A DNA stretch of 64,000 nucleotides, taken from contig CAVQON010000015.1 in the NCBI GenBank assembly GCA_963714455.1, forward strand, positions 546,220-610,219. Reading direction: 5' to 3'. Both the position numbers and the translations under genes were made by a program. This document shows positions 37,001 to 47,215 of this stretch, piece by piece (within the stretch, counting starts at the first letter, position 1; the number at the start of each line of letters is the position of its first letter). Below the pieces are notes generated by a model. The model had not been told where the DNA came from and ran no database searches. It saw only the letters and a list, made by a program, of their open reading frames with translations. This stretch comes from CAVQGZ01 sp963714455. GTDB lineage: Bacteria > Actinomycetota > Actinomycetes > Jiangellales > Jiangellaceae.

Positions 37001-39428
37001 GATGGCAGCCTCCTCCGCCGGCTCAAGCGGTCTGGAACTGGGACTTCTGGATGAGCTCGTAGACGTCCGGGTGCTTCGCGGCGAGAGCCTGCGCGGCGGC
37101 GATCTCCGCCGGTCCGAGGCTGCCCGGGTCGGTGACGAATCGCTCAGGAGGTCGACCGGGTCCGGGCCGGGTCGTCGAGGGCTCGACGAACCATCTGCCG
37201 GACTAGGTCACGGTAGTGGTTGCGGGCCACTCCGCTGGCAGTGCGCGCGGCGTCGTCTCGGCTGTCGGTGAACACGATCGTGCGGTAGTCGCCGTCATCG
37301 GCGCCGAGGCTGCGCACCACCTGGGACAGGTAGGTCGGCGTTGCCTGAGCCACACCCGAGGTGTGGGCGCGGATAGGTGAGCGCACGACGGCTCGCCAGA
37401 ATCGGTCGCTGTCCGGGTTGTGGCCTCGCTGGTCGCACCGGGGGCATCGGTCGGGCAACGCCGGACCCCGCCCGACACCCGTCGGCTCGTTGCCCGCAGC
37501 CAGCGTCCAGCCGGTCGATTCTCCCATGGCTGGCTCGAGCAGCCCGGTTGACGGGTTCAGCGTCGCGGGGATGAAGGCGAAGCTGGCCGTCTTGCCGTCG
37601 GGTCGCGTCTTGCTCCACGAGAGGCCGTCCTGGACGGGCTTGCTGCCGGGCCAGTACCAGCGGTAGTCACGGCGGGGCCTGCGGAAGACGGGCTGAGGCT
37701 CGGTCGTCGTGGAGGGGGCAGTGGGGCCCAGGGCCAGCGTTCCGTCCTGCTCGGAGAGAACGAACCCGCCGAGGCTGACGTCGCCGCACTCGAAGCAGTA
37801 GAGCAGGCTCAGGACACGGCTTCCGCAGTCCGGGCAGGTCGAGGCGGGGACGAGGATGAGACGACCGATCGGGCGATCGACGCGGTCCTGCTCCTCGACC
37901 CCGGAGCAGGCCAAACGTTGGAGCAGGCCCATAGCCCGCGGCCGCGTCCGCGAACAGGTGAGCACGCAGCGGCACGACTGTTCCGCGTCGGTGTCGGGGC
38001 GTTCGAGCGAGGGAGCACGGCTGCCGAGGCTGTCCCGTCGTCTGGCTCGTCGAAGAGTTGTCGGGCGAGGTTCCTGGGCGGCCGGTGTCGCCCGGACCCG
38101 TCGTCTCGCGGTCCCGGCACGCGGCGGCGACGAGCCTGCGACAGCGTCGCGGATCACCGACCGGCGTGTCGTTCTGGAGCGCTCGAGCACGTCGGTGCGG
38201 GTCAAGCGGGAGTCAGTGGAGGGAGGCGGCGGGCTGACCCGCGGTGACGAAGAACGAGTCGCCGGGGACGCCGAAGAACTGCTCGAGGTACTCGCGGCCC
38301 GTCCTCATCGTCGGTCGAGCGACGCGCTCGTGCCGATCACGGCTGGCTGCGCGCTGTCCAGGTCGAGCCCGAGCCGGCTCATGAGGTTGCGAACGATCAT
38401 CGCGACCTCGCTGCCTTGGGTGCCACGGTAGAGGTGCAGCTCGTCGACGACGAGCGTGAAGACGTGCGCCTCGTCGTCCTCGAGCCAGCGGCGGGTCGCG
38501 TCGAACATGGGGTCCTCGAGGTCCCGCATGAGCATGGCGTTGAGCATCGAGTAGTTGGTCACCAGGAGGTCGGGCGGGCTGGCGGCCATGTCCCAGCGGG
38601 CGAGCATCTCGTTTTGCCGAGGGTTGGGGAACAGGCCGAGGTCGTCTCGGCTGGCGCCCGCGTCGACGAGGTCTCGGTACTCCCTGTCTAGGCCCGCAGC
38701 TCCGCGGCGACCTCGGCCACCTTCTCCGACTTGCCTCTCGGTGGGGGCGTGGTGGAGCCGAGGGTGATCCCCGTGTACCGCCCGAACCAGAGTGGTCGGT
38801 CGGGCAGTTCCTGGTGCAACTTGTTCGATCGCCCGCCGCACGCGCGCCATCTGGTCCTCGACCAGCGCGTTCGTCGGGTAGAGCACCAGCGCCCTGATCG
38901 CGGCCGGTCGCGTCTCAGTCGCCCGTAGCGGCCGCCAGGTCTCGGCCTGCGGCGCGTCCCACCACAGGTCCGGCTGGGGTTGGGCGGGCCAGGCCTGGCC
39001 TCCTGGACCAGTCGGGTGAGGACCGGCAGGAGGAACGACTCGGTCTTGCCCGAGCCGGTGCCCGAGGTCACGACGACGTTGCGGCCGGGGCCGGCGCCCG
39101 AGGGCAGGCTGTGTCGCAGCGCGTCAGCCTGGTGCGGACGCAGCCGGATCTCCTCGCCGGGTGCGGTGAAGTCCCCGAGCAGAGCACGTCCGACGAGCGA
39201 GACGGCGTCGGCGTCGGCCGCGGCCCGCGCGGCGACGTCGGAGAGCGGTTCGGTAGCTGGGTAGGGCAGGACCGGCTCGATCAGGGGGTCGGCGAACAGG
39301 TGTCCCTCGGCTTCCAGCAGTGCTCGCCGCTCAGCCACCAGTCGCGGGTCGCGCAGCCAGAACGCGGTGTCGTAGTAGCGCAGGTAGGCCTCGCGGAGGT
39401 CGTGGCTGAGCGCGAGCGGGTCGGTCAT
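34060..39428 (-). pseudogene. Giant superfamily 2 helicase with DUF1998, DruE-like (many frame changes)
   Basis: ATG 39428 to TGA 34060 spans about 1,790 codons. In order: 'PHQADALRHS', 'VVVTSGTGSGKTESFLLPVL' (Walker A), 'LVLYPTNALVEDQM' (motif Ia), 'LVTNYSMLNAMLMRDLED', 'VVDELHLYRGTQGSEVAMI' (motif II), 'VIGTSASL' (III), zinc sites 'CPDCGSRVLSLLYCFECGD' and 'CPRCRFIHLHPCADVCANREC', 'SVTTTMEVGVDIGSLRA', 'QRVGRAGRQGQAFSYALTLC' (VI), 'HDDYYFNN' and the DUF1998 end 'CTSSCPDCLRSYDNRRLHG'. Motifs fall in different frames, mostly between 34.5 and 38.7 kb. Length and order match DruE, the signature helicase of Druantia systems. It overlaps the nuclease start. Confidence 0.8.
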
Positions 39429-39436
39429 GGGTCTCC

Positions 39437-41508
39437 TCACCCGGTCAGCAGGCCGGCGATCATGTCAGCAACATCGTGCGGCACATCGTGATACACGAGG
39501 TATCGCTTCTTCTGGGGTAGGCGTCGGCAGGCGTCCACTGCACAAGACAGCCACTCGGGCGTACAAGCCCGGCAGGTCGGCCCCGAGAGGGACGACCAGT
39601 TTCTGGCTCCTGCGGGTGTAGGCGAGCAGCACTCGGCCATCGTCGCGAGCAGCAAGATGCTTCGAGAGGTAGACGTCGGACTGCGCGACCGTCCCAGCGT
39701 CCACGTCGTCGGCCGACCGGTACACGTCACGAGTCAGGAAGCCACTGGTCAGTCGGTACGACCCCGGGGCATCGATGCATGCGGCACCGGCACCCACGAA
39801 GCCGACTCCGGATGGAACCGTCGGCCTGCCGGAAGGCGGGCATCTGCATCCGTGCCAGCGCCGCACCAACCTCCCCCAGCGGGGGCAAGGCAGCCCCCAT
39901 GGCCCGGGCAGCATCCGGCACCATGGTCACCCCGTGCTGCTCGGCCCAGTGCTCGAGCGCAGCCGTCGGGGGCCCGGAGATGAGGCGCATCTTCATGCCC
40001 GCTGTCTCGACGATGTCCGCGCTATGCCGCGTTGCGGACAGGAAGTCGGACAGCTCGTCCAGCAGCCCTGGTCTCCACGCCCCGAGCACCGCGAGCGGCC
40101 CCGTCGTGGTCTCGGCCAAGCAGGGTTCAGCCACGTGCCAGGCCTGGGCGTCGTGTCCAGCGGACCGAGCGACCTCGATGGCGGCCAGGCTTTCCAGGGA
40201 GCGGGTGAACTCCTCGACGAACAGCAGGGACCCTTCGACCTGCTGGGCGACCCGGTCCAGCAGTCGAGGCTGGGCCTCCGCCTAGGTGCAGAAGTGCGTC
40301 CCAGGCCGCGTCCCAGCCGAGGGCCGGCATGGCGCACAGGTGGGAGGCGCGACACGTCTGCCGTAACGGCGGCGTGCCGCTTCCTCTGGCGGCCGAGTCG
40401 CGAGGAAGGACAGCCAAGTTGGGTAGCGCTTCACCAAGCCGCAGCCCTCGCACTCTCCGGTGATGAAGCGTGCGGTCGGTCGTCCTGGACCGGCGTCGGG
40501 AAGGTGCATCCGGTGGGCACCCGTCACCATGCAGCTGGTCGGGTCGGGGCGTGCGACCACAACGGGGGTGGTCGGATCGATTCCCTCCGGTCGCGGCTGA
40601 AGCCAGGTCACACCGATAGGCAGGCTCCCAGGTCGGGAGACCTTGCGGCGGGCCTAACGTCTCGGCACCATCCACGAGGATGTCGGCCACCTCGTCCCAT
40701 ACCTGGGCGCTCCGCACGCTGAGTGGGTCGTCGACCACGTGGAGCAGCCGCTCCGCCGACCTCCCAGGAGAGCCGGTCGGGCGTGCGGGCCGACCTAAGC
40801 CGCAAGAGTGACTTCTGGCGAACCTTGCCATCCGCGAGCAGCGTGATCTCGTAGTCGCCGTCCTGCAGTCCTGCTGCCCCCAGGTCGACAACGATGGCTG
40901 GGTCGTCGTTCTCCCACTGGTGCGAAGCAGTCCGAGCGCTGCCGTCGACGGCACGATCGTCTGTAGGTCGTGGCCAGCCGGGCCCAGCAGGAGTTCCACG
41001 TGGGTGGCGTCCTGGGCGACAGCGCGAATCTCGGGTGGCTGCAGACTGCTCCAGCGGCGGATGCGGCCTGGCAGGCGAAGGCCGCCAGACAAGGACAACT
41101 GGGCCGCGACCAGCGGGCACCAGGACGTCCAGGTCAGCCCGAGGTGCGTTCCCGCTGATCCCGGACATGACCACGACGTCGGTGACGAGCGTCCAGCCCT
41201 GAGGCAGACCGGGCTCAGCTGGCGGAACCCCGGCGAGCGATCCGGCCGAGGAGCTGCCATCGTCTGCCTCTGTAGGTACGGGGTCGTCGGCGACCAACAG
41301 CATGGCATCCTCGCCGCTGGACCCGCTCCGTCTCCACGAAGAGATTGAGAAGTTCGTCGCGGCGCAGCGGGACGACACGCCGCGGCCTGCGATCCACCGA
41401 GCGGCCAGTCTTCGGGTCAGTCAGTTGGAGATAGCCACCCAGCAGGGAGCCAGTATCGATACCGGTGTGTGAGGCAGGACGCACCCAGCCGCCGGGCAGA
41501 GGGCTCAT
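39437..41508 (-). pseudogene. Protein Y of the helicase operon (several frame changes)
   Basis: ATG 41508 overlaps the stop of protein X (ATGA) and the reading ends 8 bases before the helicase ATG. About 690 residues assemble as 'TGIDTGSLLGGYLQLTDPKT', 'ELLNLFVETERV', 'GWTLVTDVVVMSGISGNAPR', a beta-rich middle ('GLQDGDYEITLLADGKVRQK'), a zinc knuckle 'FITGECEGCGLVKRYPTWLS' and 'CAPC', then helical 'LLFVEEFTRSLESLAAIEVA'. It closes with 'SDVYLSKHLAARDDGRVLLA' and 'HDVPHDVADMIAGLLTG'. No known domain is recognised. Its position between X and the helicase implies an accessory subunit, possibly for DNA recognition. Confidence 0.55.
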
Positions 41509-42489
41509 GGCGGCTCAGGCTCCTCCTCGGCCGTATCCACCAGCATCGTCTCGGCCGGTGGGGATCCGGCCTCTGCAAGGAACGACAGCTCGAGCCGGGG
41601 TGGGATCGTTCGCAGTAGGGCAGCGAGCCTGGCAGAACTTGTGGTGGTCGTGTCAGTCTCTGAATCAGAAGGTGATCCTCCTTCCCAGGCTAACAACTCG
41701 AGGGCAGCAACCTCAGCGATACGCTCCCGGGTCTGCGGGCGACGCCAGAGCCGGGCCAGCCCAGCACTGACAGGCGAGGGCTCCTGCTCGATCCAGATGT
41801 CGAGCAGGCGCTGCATGTCACTTGGCGCCATCTCGGTGCCAGGTGCGAGGCCGAACTGCCGGTACAGGCCGGGGAACCGTCGACGGTCATACTCGCGGAC
41901 GAGGGCCTGCGACATGGGCACGCCGATGTACCGATGGCTGATCGAGTACGCGGTGGGCAGCCCGTAGCGGCCGTCCGCACTGCTCAGCCACTGGTTCAAC
42001 GCCGCCCAGAAACCCTCGGACCGACTCTGGAACGCGTCTCGGAGACGCTTCTGTTGACCAGAATCAACGACGCCGAGTACCTCGTACAGGCGCGGGTAAT
42101 AGGCATGAACCGCGATCTCGTCAGACGTCCCCATCCGCTCGGCTGCGAGAACGAACACAGAAAGCAGGGGCAGCACAGGAGGGCTGGGCAACTCGCTCGC
42201 CGTGATGTCTTGAGCGGGCCGCTTCCCTTCGCCATTCCACAAGACCACGTCGATGACGCCTGAACACATCTCGGCGGTCGAGCTCAAGCGTGCGGCCGAC
42301 CACCTCGGTCAGCCTGCCCTCGACGCTGGACGGATCGACGCCGAGCTGCTGGGCCACGAGGCCCAGCCGGTCTTCGTCCATGTCGAGGTAGACCGGTTCG
42401 CCGTCATGTCCGTCGAAGAAGGCGCCCAGCAGGACGCGGTCCCAGGTCAGGTACTCCGACCACGCTTGGTCGTTCATCGGCTCCCCCAT
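41505..42489 (-). pseudogene. Protein X, first gene of the helicase operon (one frame change)
   Basis: ATG 42489 begins 'GEPMNDQAWSEYLTWDRVLL', a second Met five codons in. One base near 42,265 must go to continue from 'LTEVVGRTLELDRRDVF' to 'VIDVVLWNGEGKRPAQDITA', 'VLPLLSVFVLAAERMGTSDE'. Later 'FWAALNQWLSSADGRYGLPT', 'YIGVPMSQALVREYDRRRFP' and 'LLDIWIEQEPSPVSAGLARLW' are strongly patterned, mostly helical. About 328 residues. I do not recognise a family. ATGA overlap with Y and the shared direction place it in one operon with the helicase and nuclease. Confidence 0.6.
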
Positions 42490-43148
42490 CGCCGCAGGCT
42501 GATTATCGTGCCATGCACGCCTATGTCACCACGCCTTGATGCCCCAGCGACCGCCGTGGACGCTCTACGCCTGAGGTCACGTCCCCCGCCTCGTGGCCGG
42601 TCAAACCTGCCGATACACGACACGTGACCCGTGCGCCATAGGCCGTTGACGCTCGCTGCGCTGCTGGGGCCGCCCTAGGAGTAGCACTGGTGGAGCATCC
42701 TGTCGAGGTCCGACAGAATCATCAGGAGAACGCTCGAGGCGCCATGCCAAGAACTCCTTGTCCGGGGTACGGACCAAACGTGTCGATCTAGGAGCAGCGA
42801 CCGAGCCGGGCAGGAAGCGCTTCTTCACTCTCGCTTCGAAGCCCGGGCTACTCGGTGCGCTTGGCAAGCCCGGCGGCCTTTGGCCCTGGGTGACATCGCG
42901 CTGCTCGATGGCCTATCGCGTGGGGGGTAGCCAGTCCGGGCTGTTATCACGTCGCTCGTGTGATGGCCGTGCCCGCGGCCGGCACTCCACCACCTCACGG
43001 ACATGACCAGTGGACCCCATCCGCCGAGGCTGCCGCCGGAAGCATTGGCTCACTCGGCCGGTTCGCAACGGATAACGATTCTGATTCGGGAGCGTTTCGG
43101 CCTGATGGCTTTAGGGCACTGTTGAGCCAGTTCGACGCTAGGAGCGCG
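42490..43148. other. Divergent intergenic region between defence operon and WYL genes
   Basis: About 660 bases between the start of X and the start of the first WYL gene. I find no gene with convincing composition. It must contain the promoter of the minus-strand operon and probably that of the WYL pair. An AT-richer patch (CGGATAACGATTCTGATTCGG) lies near 43,070-43,090. Its length and position suggest regulatory sites for the WYL proteins. Confidence 0.45.
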
Positions 43149-44060
43149 ATGGGGAGACGACCGGGACGGCCGGCCGACGAGCAGCATCGTCGGGTGGCAG
43201 CCATGCTGCGGTCTCTGGCGGCCGCTGAGCGTCAGGGTCGGACGGGTGCACAGCTGATGAGGGTCATGGGTCTCGACCCCGGCAACAAGAGTGACGTGCG
43301 CAAGTTCCGCCGTGACCTGGCCGGACTGAGGGTGTCTGGCTGGCACATCGAGCCGGTGGTGCGTGGACTGGAGAACAGGTTCGTCCTGCACGTCATCGAC
43401 AACCGGATTCGGGAGACGTTCGACGACGCGCAACGTGCCGAGCTGTTGCGGGCCGCGGAACGGGCCGGGCTCGGTCAGTTGTACGAGGACCTGGACCCCG
43501 AACGCTCCGACCGAACCCCTCACCACGGCCCGGAAGGTCTCGGAGTCGCCCAGCACGCGATCCGCTACCGCTGCGTCCTGCGCTTCGACTACTACGGGAG
43601 GCCGCGTCGGCTCCACCCGGATGACCTGTTCTTCTCCGGAGGCTCCTGGTACGTGCGAGGCAAGGAGGAGGGCGCGCCCGAGGACGTGAAGATGTTCCGC
43701 ATCGATCGGGCCTCCGACGTCTTCGCAGACCCTCCGGGAACCGCAGGGCCGGCCCGCGACCTACCCCCACCCAACCGGGACCCGATGCGTCGGGAAGACA
43801 TGACCCCGGTCACGGTGGTGGTTGACACTGCCGAGGAGGATCTCCCGGACGTCGTTGGTCAGATCGGCGTGCAGGGCCATCGAAGGTTGGAGACGTCCGC
43901 ACTCGCGGGGGCGGTACGCCTTGAGGTGAGCGTGACCAACCTCGAGGCCTTCTTGACCCGCCTGCTCGAGCTGGGCACGAGAGTGCGCCTCGTCGGTCCC
44001 GAAGCCGTTCGGGACCGCCTGCGCGACATGCTCCTGGCAGCGATGGAGCGATCGGCGTGA
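43149..44060 (+). CDS. WYL-domain transcriptional regulator (first of pair)
   Basis: A 303-residue protein from ATG 43149. N-terminal HTH region: 'EQHRRVAAMLRSLAAAERQG', 'GLDPGNKSDVRKFRRDLAGL'. The central WYL-like domain has 'AIRYRCVLRFDYYGRPRRLH' and 'DDLFFSGGSWYVRGKEEGAP', where the W-Y-L signature appears as 'SWYV', and 'VKMFRIDRASDV'. A C-terminal extension (about residues 215-303) resembles the WCX region. WYL proteins such as PafBC, CapW and BrxR sense nucleic-acid ligands or control DNA-repair and defence genes. The GTGA overlap with the next gene implies a heteromer. Confidence 0.82.
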   Translation: MGRRPGRPADEQHRRVAAMLRSLAAAERQGRTGAQLMRVMGLDPGNKSDVRKFRRDLAGLRVSGWHIEPVVRGLENRFVLHVIDNRIRETFDDAQRAELLRAAERAGLGQLYEDLDPERSDRTPHHGPEGLGVAQHAIRYRCVLRFDYYGRPRRLHPDDLFFSGGSWYVRGKEEGAPEDVKMFRIDRASDVFADPPGTAGPARDLPPPNRDPMRREDMTPVTVVVDTAEEDLPDVVGQIGVQGHRRLETSALAGAVRLEVSVTNLEAFLTRLLELGTRVRLVGPEAVRDRLRDMLLAAMERSA

Positions 44061-45079
44061 GCGGCTACCGACCTCTGCTGCCGGAGGTGTGCGGGCTGCT
44101 GGCCAATCACGACGGTCGGCTGACCTTCGGTCAGCTGGCCGGTGCGCTCGGAGTTCCGGCGGACGAGGTTCGCCGTCAGGTCCAGGCCTACGCAGACCTG
44201 GATCGGGAAGAAGCCCTCGAGCTGGCGGTAGGCCGCCGGGACCTCGTCGTCGAACCGGCCGACGCATCAGATCCGGATCCGCAGCCCTCGGACGATGACG
44301 TGGTCGAGCTCGTGGTTCCTGCCGAGGACATCCTCGGGATCGAGTTGTTCGACGCGACCGTCCTCGGTCCCCTCTACCAGGCGGCTGAGCAGATGCTTGC
44401 GGAGGAGCCGGGGAACGGCGTCCTCAGCGACGCTGTCGAACTCCTCCGGAGTCGGTTTCTGCCGGGAGTTCGCCGACCTCGCCACTACCGCAGCAGGTAC
44501 GCGGCGGCGTTGCGGCGGGCCATCGAGGAGCGCCGGCGTGTGCGAATCGTGTACTCCCGTGCCTGGAATCCTGGCGTGACCGATCGTGTCATCGAGCCGT
44601 ACGAGTTGAACTACTCCGCCCGCGGGGCCGAGGTGGATGCAGGACCACTCGACGACAACGGTCAGATCAGGACCTTCCTGGTGAACCGCATCCGGGAGCT
44701 GGAAGTCCTCGACGAGACGTTCGAGCGCCCGGCGGATGCGCTGGCCCTCACAATCGCGGCTCGTGAACCGACGCCGGTGACGGGATACGTCGAGCACCGC
44801 AGTCGATGGGCGGTCGAGCTGTGGTCCGAACGGTTGGACGTTGGGCGGACGGACCAGACGGGTCTCACGTTCACCGCGCACCTCCTGCCCCCGGTCGAGT
44901 GGCGATGTGCGCTCATGCGGATCGCAGCCGGTGCGGGTCTGGACCTCGACGACGAAGACCTTCACGACGAGGGTGCCGTGCTCGCTGCACGGCTCCTTGA
45001 TCACCATGGACTCCGCCCGAGGCGCCCTGAGAACTCGTCGCCATCGGGAACACCGGCGACGGGCAACTCGGGGACGTGA
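44057..45079 (+). CDS. WYL-domain transcriptional regulator (second of pair)
   Basis: A 340-residue protein whose GTG overlaps the previous stop by four bases. The N-terminus 'LLPEVCGLLANHDGRLTFGQ', 'LAGALGVPADEVRRQVQAYA' is a winged helix. The WYL region is 'ALRRAIEERRRVRIVYSRAW', 'VIEPYELNYSARGAEVDAGP' and 'TFLVNRIRELEVLDETFERP', and a WCX-like tail follows. The arrangement of two WYL proteins in tandem is like PafB-PafC, but these are diverged and lie next to defence genes. They probably regulate the divergent helicase operon or the genes downstream. Confidence 0.82.
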   Translation: MSGYRPLLPEVCGLLANHDGRLTFGQLAGALGVPADEVRRQVQAYADLDREEALELAVGRRDLVVEPADASDPDPQPSDDDVVELVVPAEDILGIELFDATVLGPLYQAAEQMLAEEPGNGVLSDAVELLRSRFLPGVRRPRHYRSRYAAALRRAIEERRRVRIVYSRAWNPGVTDRVIEPYELNYSARGAEVDAGPLDDNGQIRTFLVNRIRELEVLDETFERPADALALTIAAREPTPVTGYVEHRSRWAVELWSERLDVGRTDQTGLTFTAHLLPPVEWRCALMRIAAGAGLDLDDEDLHDEGAVLAARLLDHHGLRPRRPENSSPSGTPATGNSGT

Positions 45080-45114
45080 CAGGCCCGCCGTATGGGATGT
45101 CGGGCCCCGGATAA

Positions 45115-45145
45115 TGTCACCCCCCTGCTGGACACTAGGTGCCAT
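45115..45145 (+). promoter_or_regulatory. Island promoter motif TGTCAC-N22-CAT before the 45.1-kb operon
   Basis: TGTCAC at 45115-45120 is followed by CCCCCTGC and then, after a total of 22 bases, by CAT, whose AT is the start of the ATG at 45144. The run TGTCACCCCCCTGC is identical to that before the VWA gene (minus strand, near 53,040). A transcript starting at the CAT would be leaderless. Confidence 0.6.
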
Positions 45146-46070
45146 GAGCAGCAATCACGCGACAGTCAGCACTGAGCCACTCAGGGTCATCCAGTTCCCG
45201 CACCCGGGATTCGAGTACACGGGCGCCCGATACCTCGGGCCGAAGAAGCAACGCACCGGCGTGATGGAGTGGAAGGAAGAGGGCACAGTCCACAACCGCA
45301 AGTACTTGGTGGCCTCCGGATCGGCGGTGGACCCGACCACGTCGACGCACCGCGAGGGCGTCAAGCTGGGTTTCTGGGGCGAGTGGGAGGCTCCGTCGCG
45401 GTGGCGTCGTGCTGACGGACCAGTCGAGCCCTACCACCCGAGCGTGTTCCACGAGCCCCTCCTCCCGGCAGAGCGCCCGGCTGGCTCGCACCAGAACACT
45501 GACCCGCTCGTGTTCGGCGACCGGTTCCTCTACACGAACTGCCGGATGGGCATCAGACCACTGCGGGGCATCCCAAGCGGGTCGCTCATCCTGTTCGGCC
45601 GTAGCGCAGTCGTGAACGACGAGCCTGCGTTCGCCCTCGACACCTGCTTCGTCGTCGATCATCGGCACGACCGGATCACCACCGAGCCGGGAGAGGCCCG
45701 TCCGTGGGGCGAGGACCTGCTCACCGACATGGTGATCGCGCCGCTTCAGAGCGGAGCCGCACCGGAGAAGGCGACCACCATCCACCACTACGTCGGCCGG
45801 CAGTACACACCGGGCGTGGACAGCCCCTACAGCTTCTTCCCCGCCGTCCTCCACGACGACGCGCCCGAGGGGTTCGCTCGCCCCGTGCTCGAACCCACCG
45901 GACTGCTCGCGGACTTGATCAACCCCAACCTGCGCATGTCGGTGCGCACCAGGGTGTTCAGCGACCCGGGTGCGGTTCGGGACATCTGGCAGCACGTCGT
46001 CGACCGAGTGACAGAGGCCGGCTGCGTACTTGGCGTTCACGCCACCCCACCGGCGCGGGGGGAATCGTGA
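45144..46070 (+). CDS. Unknown protein, possibly a modified-nucleotide-associated domain
   Basis: A 308-residue intact protein. 'VIQFPHPGFEYTGARYLGPK', 'TDPLVFGDRFLYTNCRMGIR', 'GIPSGSLILFGRSAVVNDEP' and 'FALDTCFVVDHRHDRITTEP' form a beta-rich fold. In overall pattern ('DPLVFG..FLY..C', 'G.LILFG', 'LDT.FVV') it recalls the nucleotide-modification-associated domains seen in DNA-modification loci, but I cannot assign it. It overlaps the next gene by four bases (GTGA) and is the first gene of an operon with a glycosylase-like and a nuclease/helicase protein. It could read or handle damaged or modified DNA. Confidence 0.55.
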   Translation: MSSNHATVSTEPLRVIQFPHPGFEYTGARYLGPKKQRTGVMEWKEEGTVHNRKYLVASGSAVDPTTSTHREGVKLGFWGEWEAPSRWRRADGPVEPYHPSVFHEPLLPAERPAGSHQNTDPLVFGDRFLYTNCRMGIRPLRGIPSGSLILFGRSAVVNDEPAFALDTCFVVDHRHDRITTEPGEARPWGEDLLTDMVIAPLQSGAAPEKATTIHHYVGRQYTPGVDSPYSFFPAVLHDDAPEGFARPVLEPTGLLADLINPNLRMSVRTRVFSDPGAVRDIWQHVVDRVTEAGCVLGVHATPPARGES

Positions 46071-47215
46071 GTCGGGTCTCGGGGCACGGCCTGTCGGAGG
46101 TGGAGCCCTACCTGGCTGACCGTGTCCGCCAGCCCTACCCCGACGCGGCGTTCGTGCTCGACGGGTCGACGCCGGTCGTGAGCTTCGGCGACGTCCGTTC
46201 GGCGTGGGTGGCGACGCTGGGCCTGAACCCCAGCGACTCCGAGTTCGTCGAGGCCGGGGAATGGCTCGCCGGCGACCGGCAGAGGTTCGAGTCGCTCGCC
46301 ACTCTGGGCCTGGCCCGGCCCGAGGACGCCGACGACGAGCAGGTGCTGCGCATCCTCGACGCGTGCTACGGCTACTTCGACGGACCCAACCCCTACTGGC
46401 GCTGGTTCCGGCCGCTCGACCGCGTGCTGGCCGATGCGCTGGGCGCCTCCTACTCCGATGGGAGCGGCGTCCACCTCGACCTGGTGCAGTGGGCCACGGC
46501 ACCGGTGTGGAACAAGATCCCGAGTCGTGGGGTGCGTCGCAGCCTGATCGAACGCGACCGAGAGTTCCTGCGTCAGCAGCTCGCCCAGGAGAGCATCCGG
46601 CTGGTCCTGATGAACGGCCGTCGGGTGATGCGCGAGGTCGAGCACCTCGGAGTCCAGCTGGAACCCGTGCCGCTATCCCCGACCCCGGGGAACAGGTTCG
46701 AGATGATGACGGGCACCCTTGACGGAACCGTGTTCGTCGGATGGAACCTGACCTTCCCCAACGGGGGGATCTCCCATGCCCGCCGGGAGCAGATCGTCCA
46801 GGTCGTGGCCGACCTGGGGGCCCCGCTACGACCAGCTGCCATCGCCGAGGAGGGCGCCGTGACCAGCATCCCCAAGGACACCACCGTCGACACCAAGGAG
46901 GAGCTGGTCGCGCTGCTGCGCGACTGGCTGCGCACCGGGGAGAAGACGATCGGTGACGTCGGGTCCTTCGGCGGGAAGCCCTGGGTCCGTATCCGTCTCG
47001 GCGGCACCCAGGTCGTGCTGAACGCCGACACCAAGCGGTCGGCGGTCCAGGAGTACCTGGCCTACGTCGCGGAGAACGGCCCCGACAGCCCGTGGCCCGT
47101 CGTCGCCAACCAGCGGGGCACCGTGAACAAGGTCGTCTTCCGGGCCGATGGTGTGGCAACGCCCGGCTGGTACGCCTACACCACCAAGCCGCTGCCAGCC
47201 CCCACCACGATATGA
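46067..47215 (+). CDS. Uracil-DNA-glycosylase-like protein with C-terminal extension
   Basis: A 382-residue protein from GTG 46067. 'AWVATLGLNPSDSEFVEAGE' looks like motif 1 of the UDG superfamily (G-x-N-P-S), 'SGVHLDLVQWATAPVWNKIP' like the middle motif, and 'IRLVLMNGRRVMREVEHLG' like the late leucine-loop region ('L.NG'). About 110 extra residues follow, rich in charged helices ('KDTTVDTKEELVALLRDWLR') and a beta part. UDGs remove aberrant bases. Coupling to the preceding and following genes suggests the three act together on DNA. Catalytic residues differ from family 1, so substrate is open. Confidence 0.6.
   Translation: MSRVSGHGLSEVEPYLADRVRQPYPDAAFVLDGSTPVVSFGDVRSAWVATLGLNPSDSEFVEAGEWLAGDRQRFESLATLGLARPEDADDEQVLRILDACYGYFDGPNPYWRWFRPLDRVLADALGASYSDGSGVHLDLVQWATAPVWNKIPSRGVRRSLIERDREFLRQQLAQESIRLVLMNGRRVMREVEHLGVQLEPVPLSPTPGNRFEMMTGTLDGTVFVGWNLTFPNGGISHARREQIVQVVADLGAPLRPAAIAEEGAVTSIPKDTTVDTKEELVALLRDWLRTGEKTIGDVGSFGGKPWVRIRLGGTQVVLNADTKRSAVQEYLAYVAENGPDSPWPVVANQRGTVNKVVFRADGVATPGWYAYTTKPLPAPTTI

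Noticed and set aside
34060..39428. A DISARM (drmA/drmB) call for the helicase operon
   Set aside because: Helicase and DUF1998 are one protein here, and no separate drmB, drmC or SNF2 gene accompanies it; the fused form fits DruE better.
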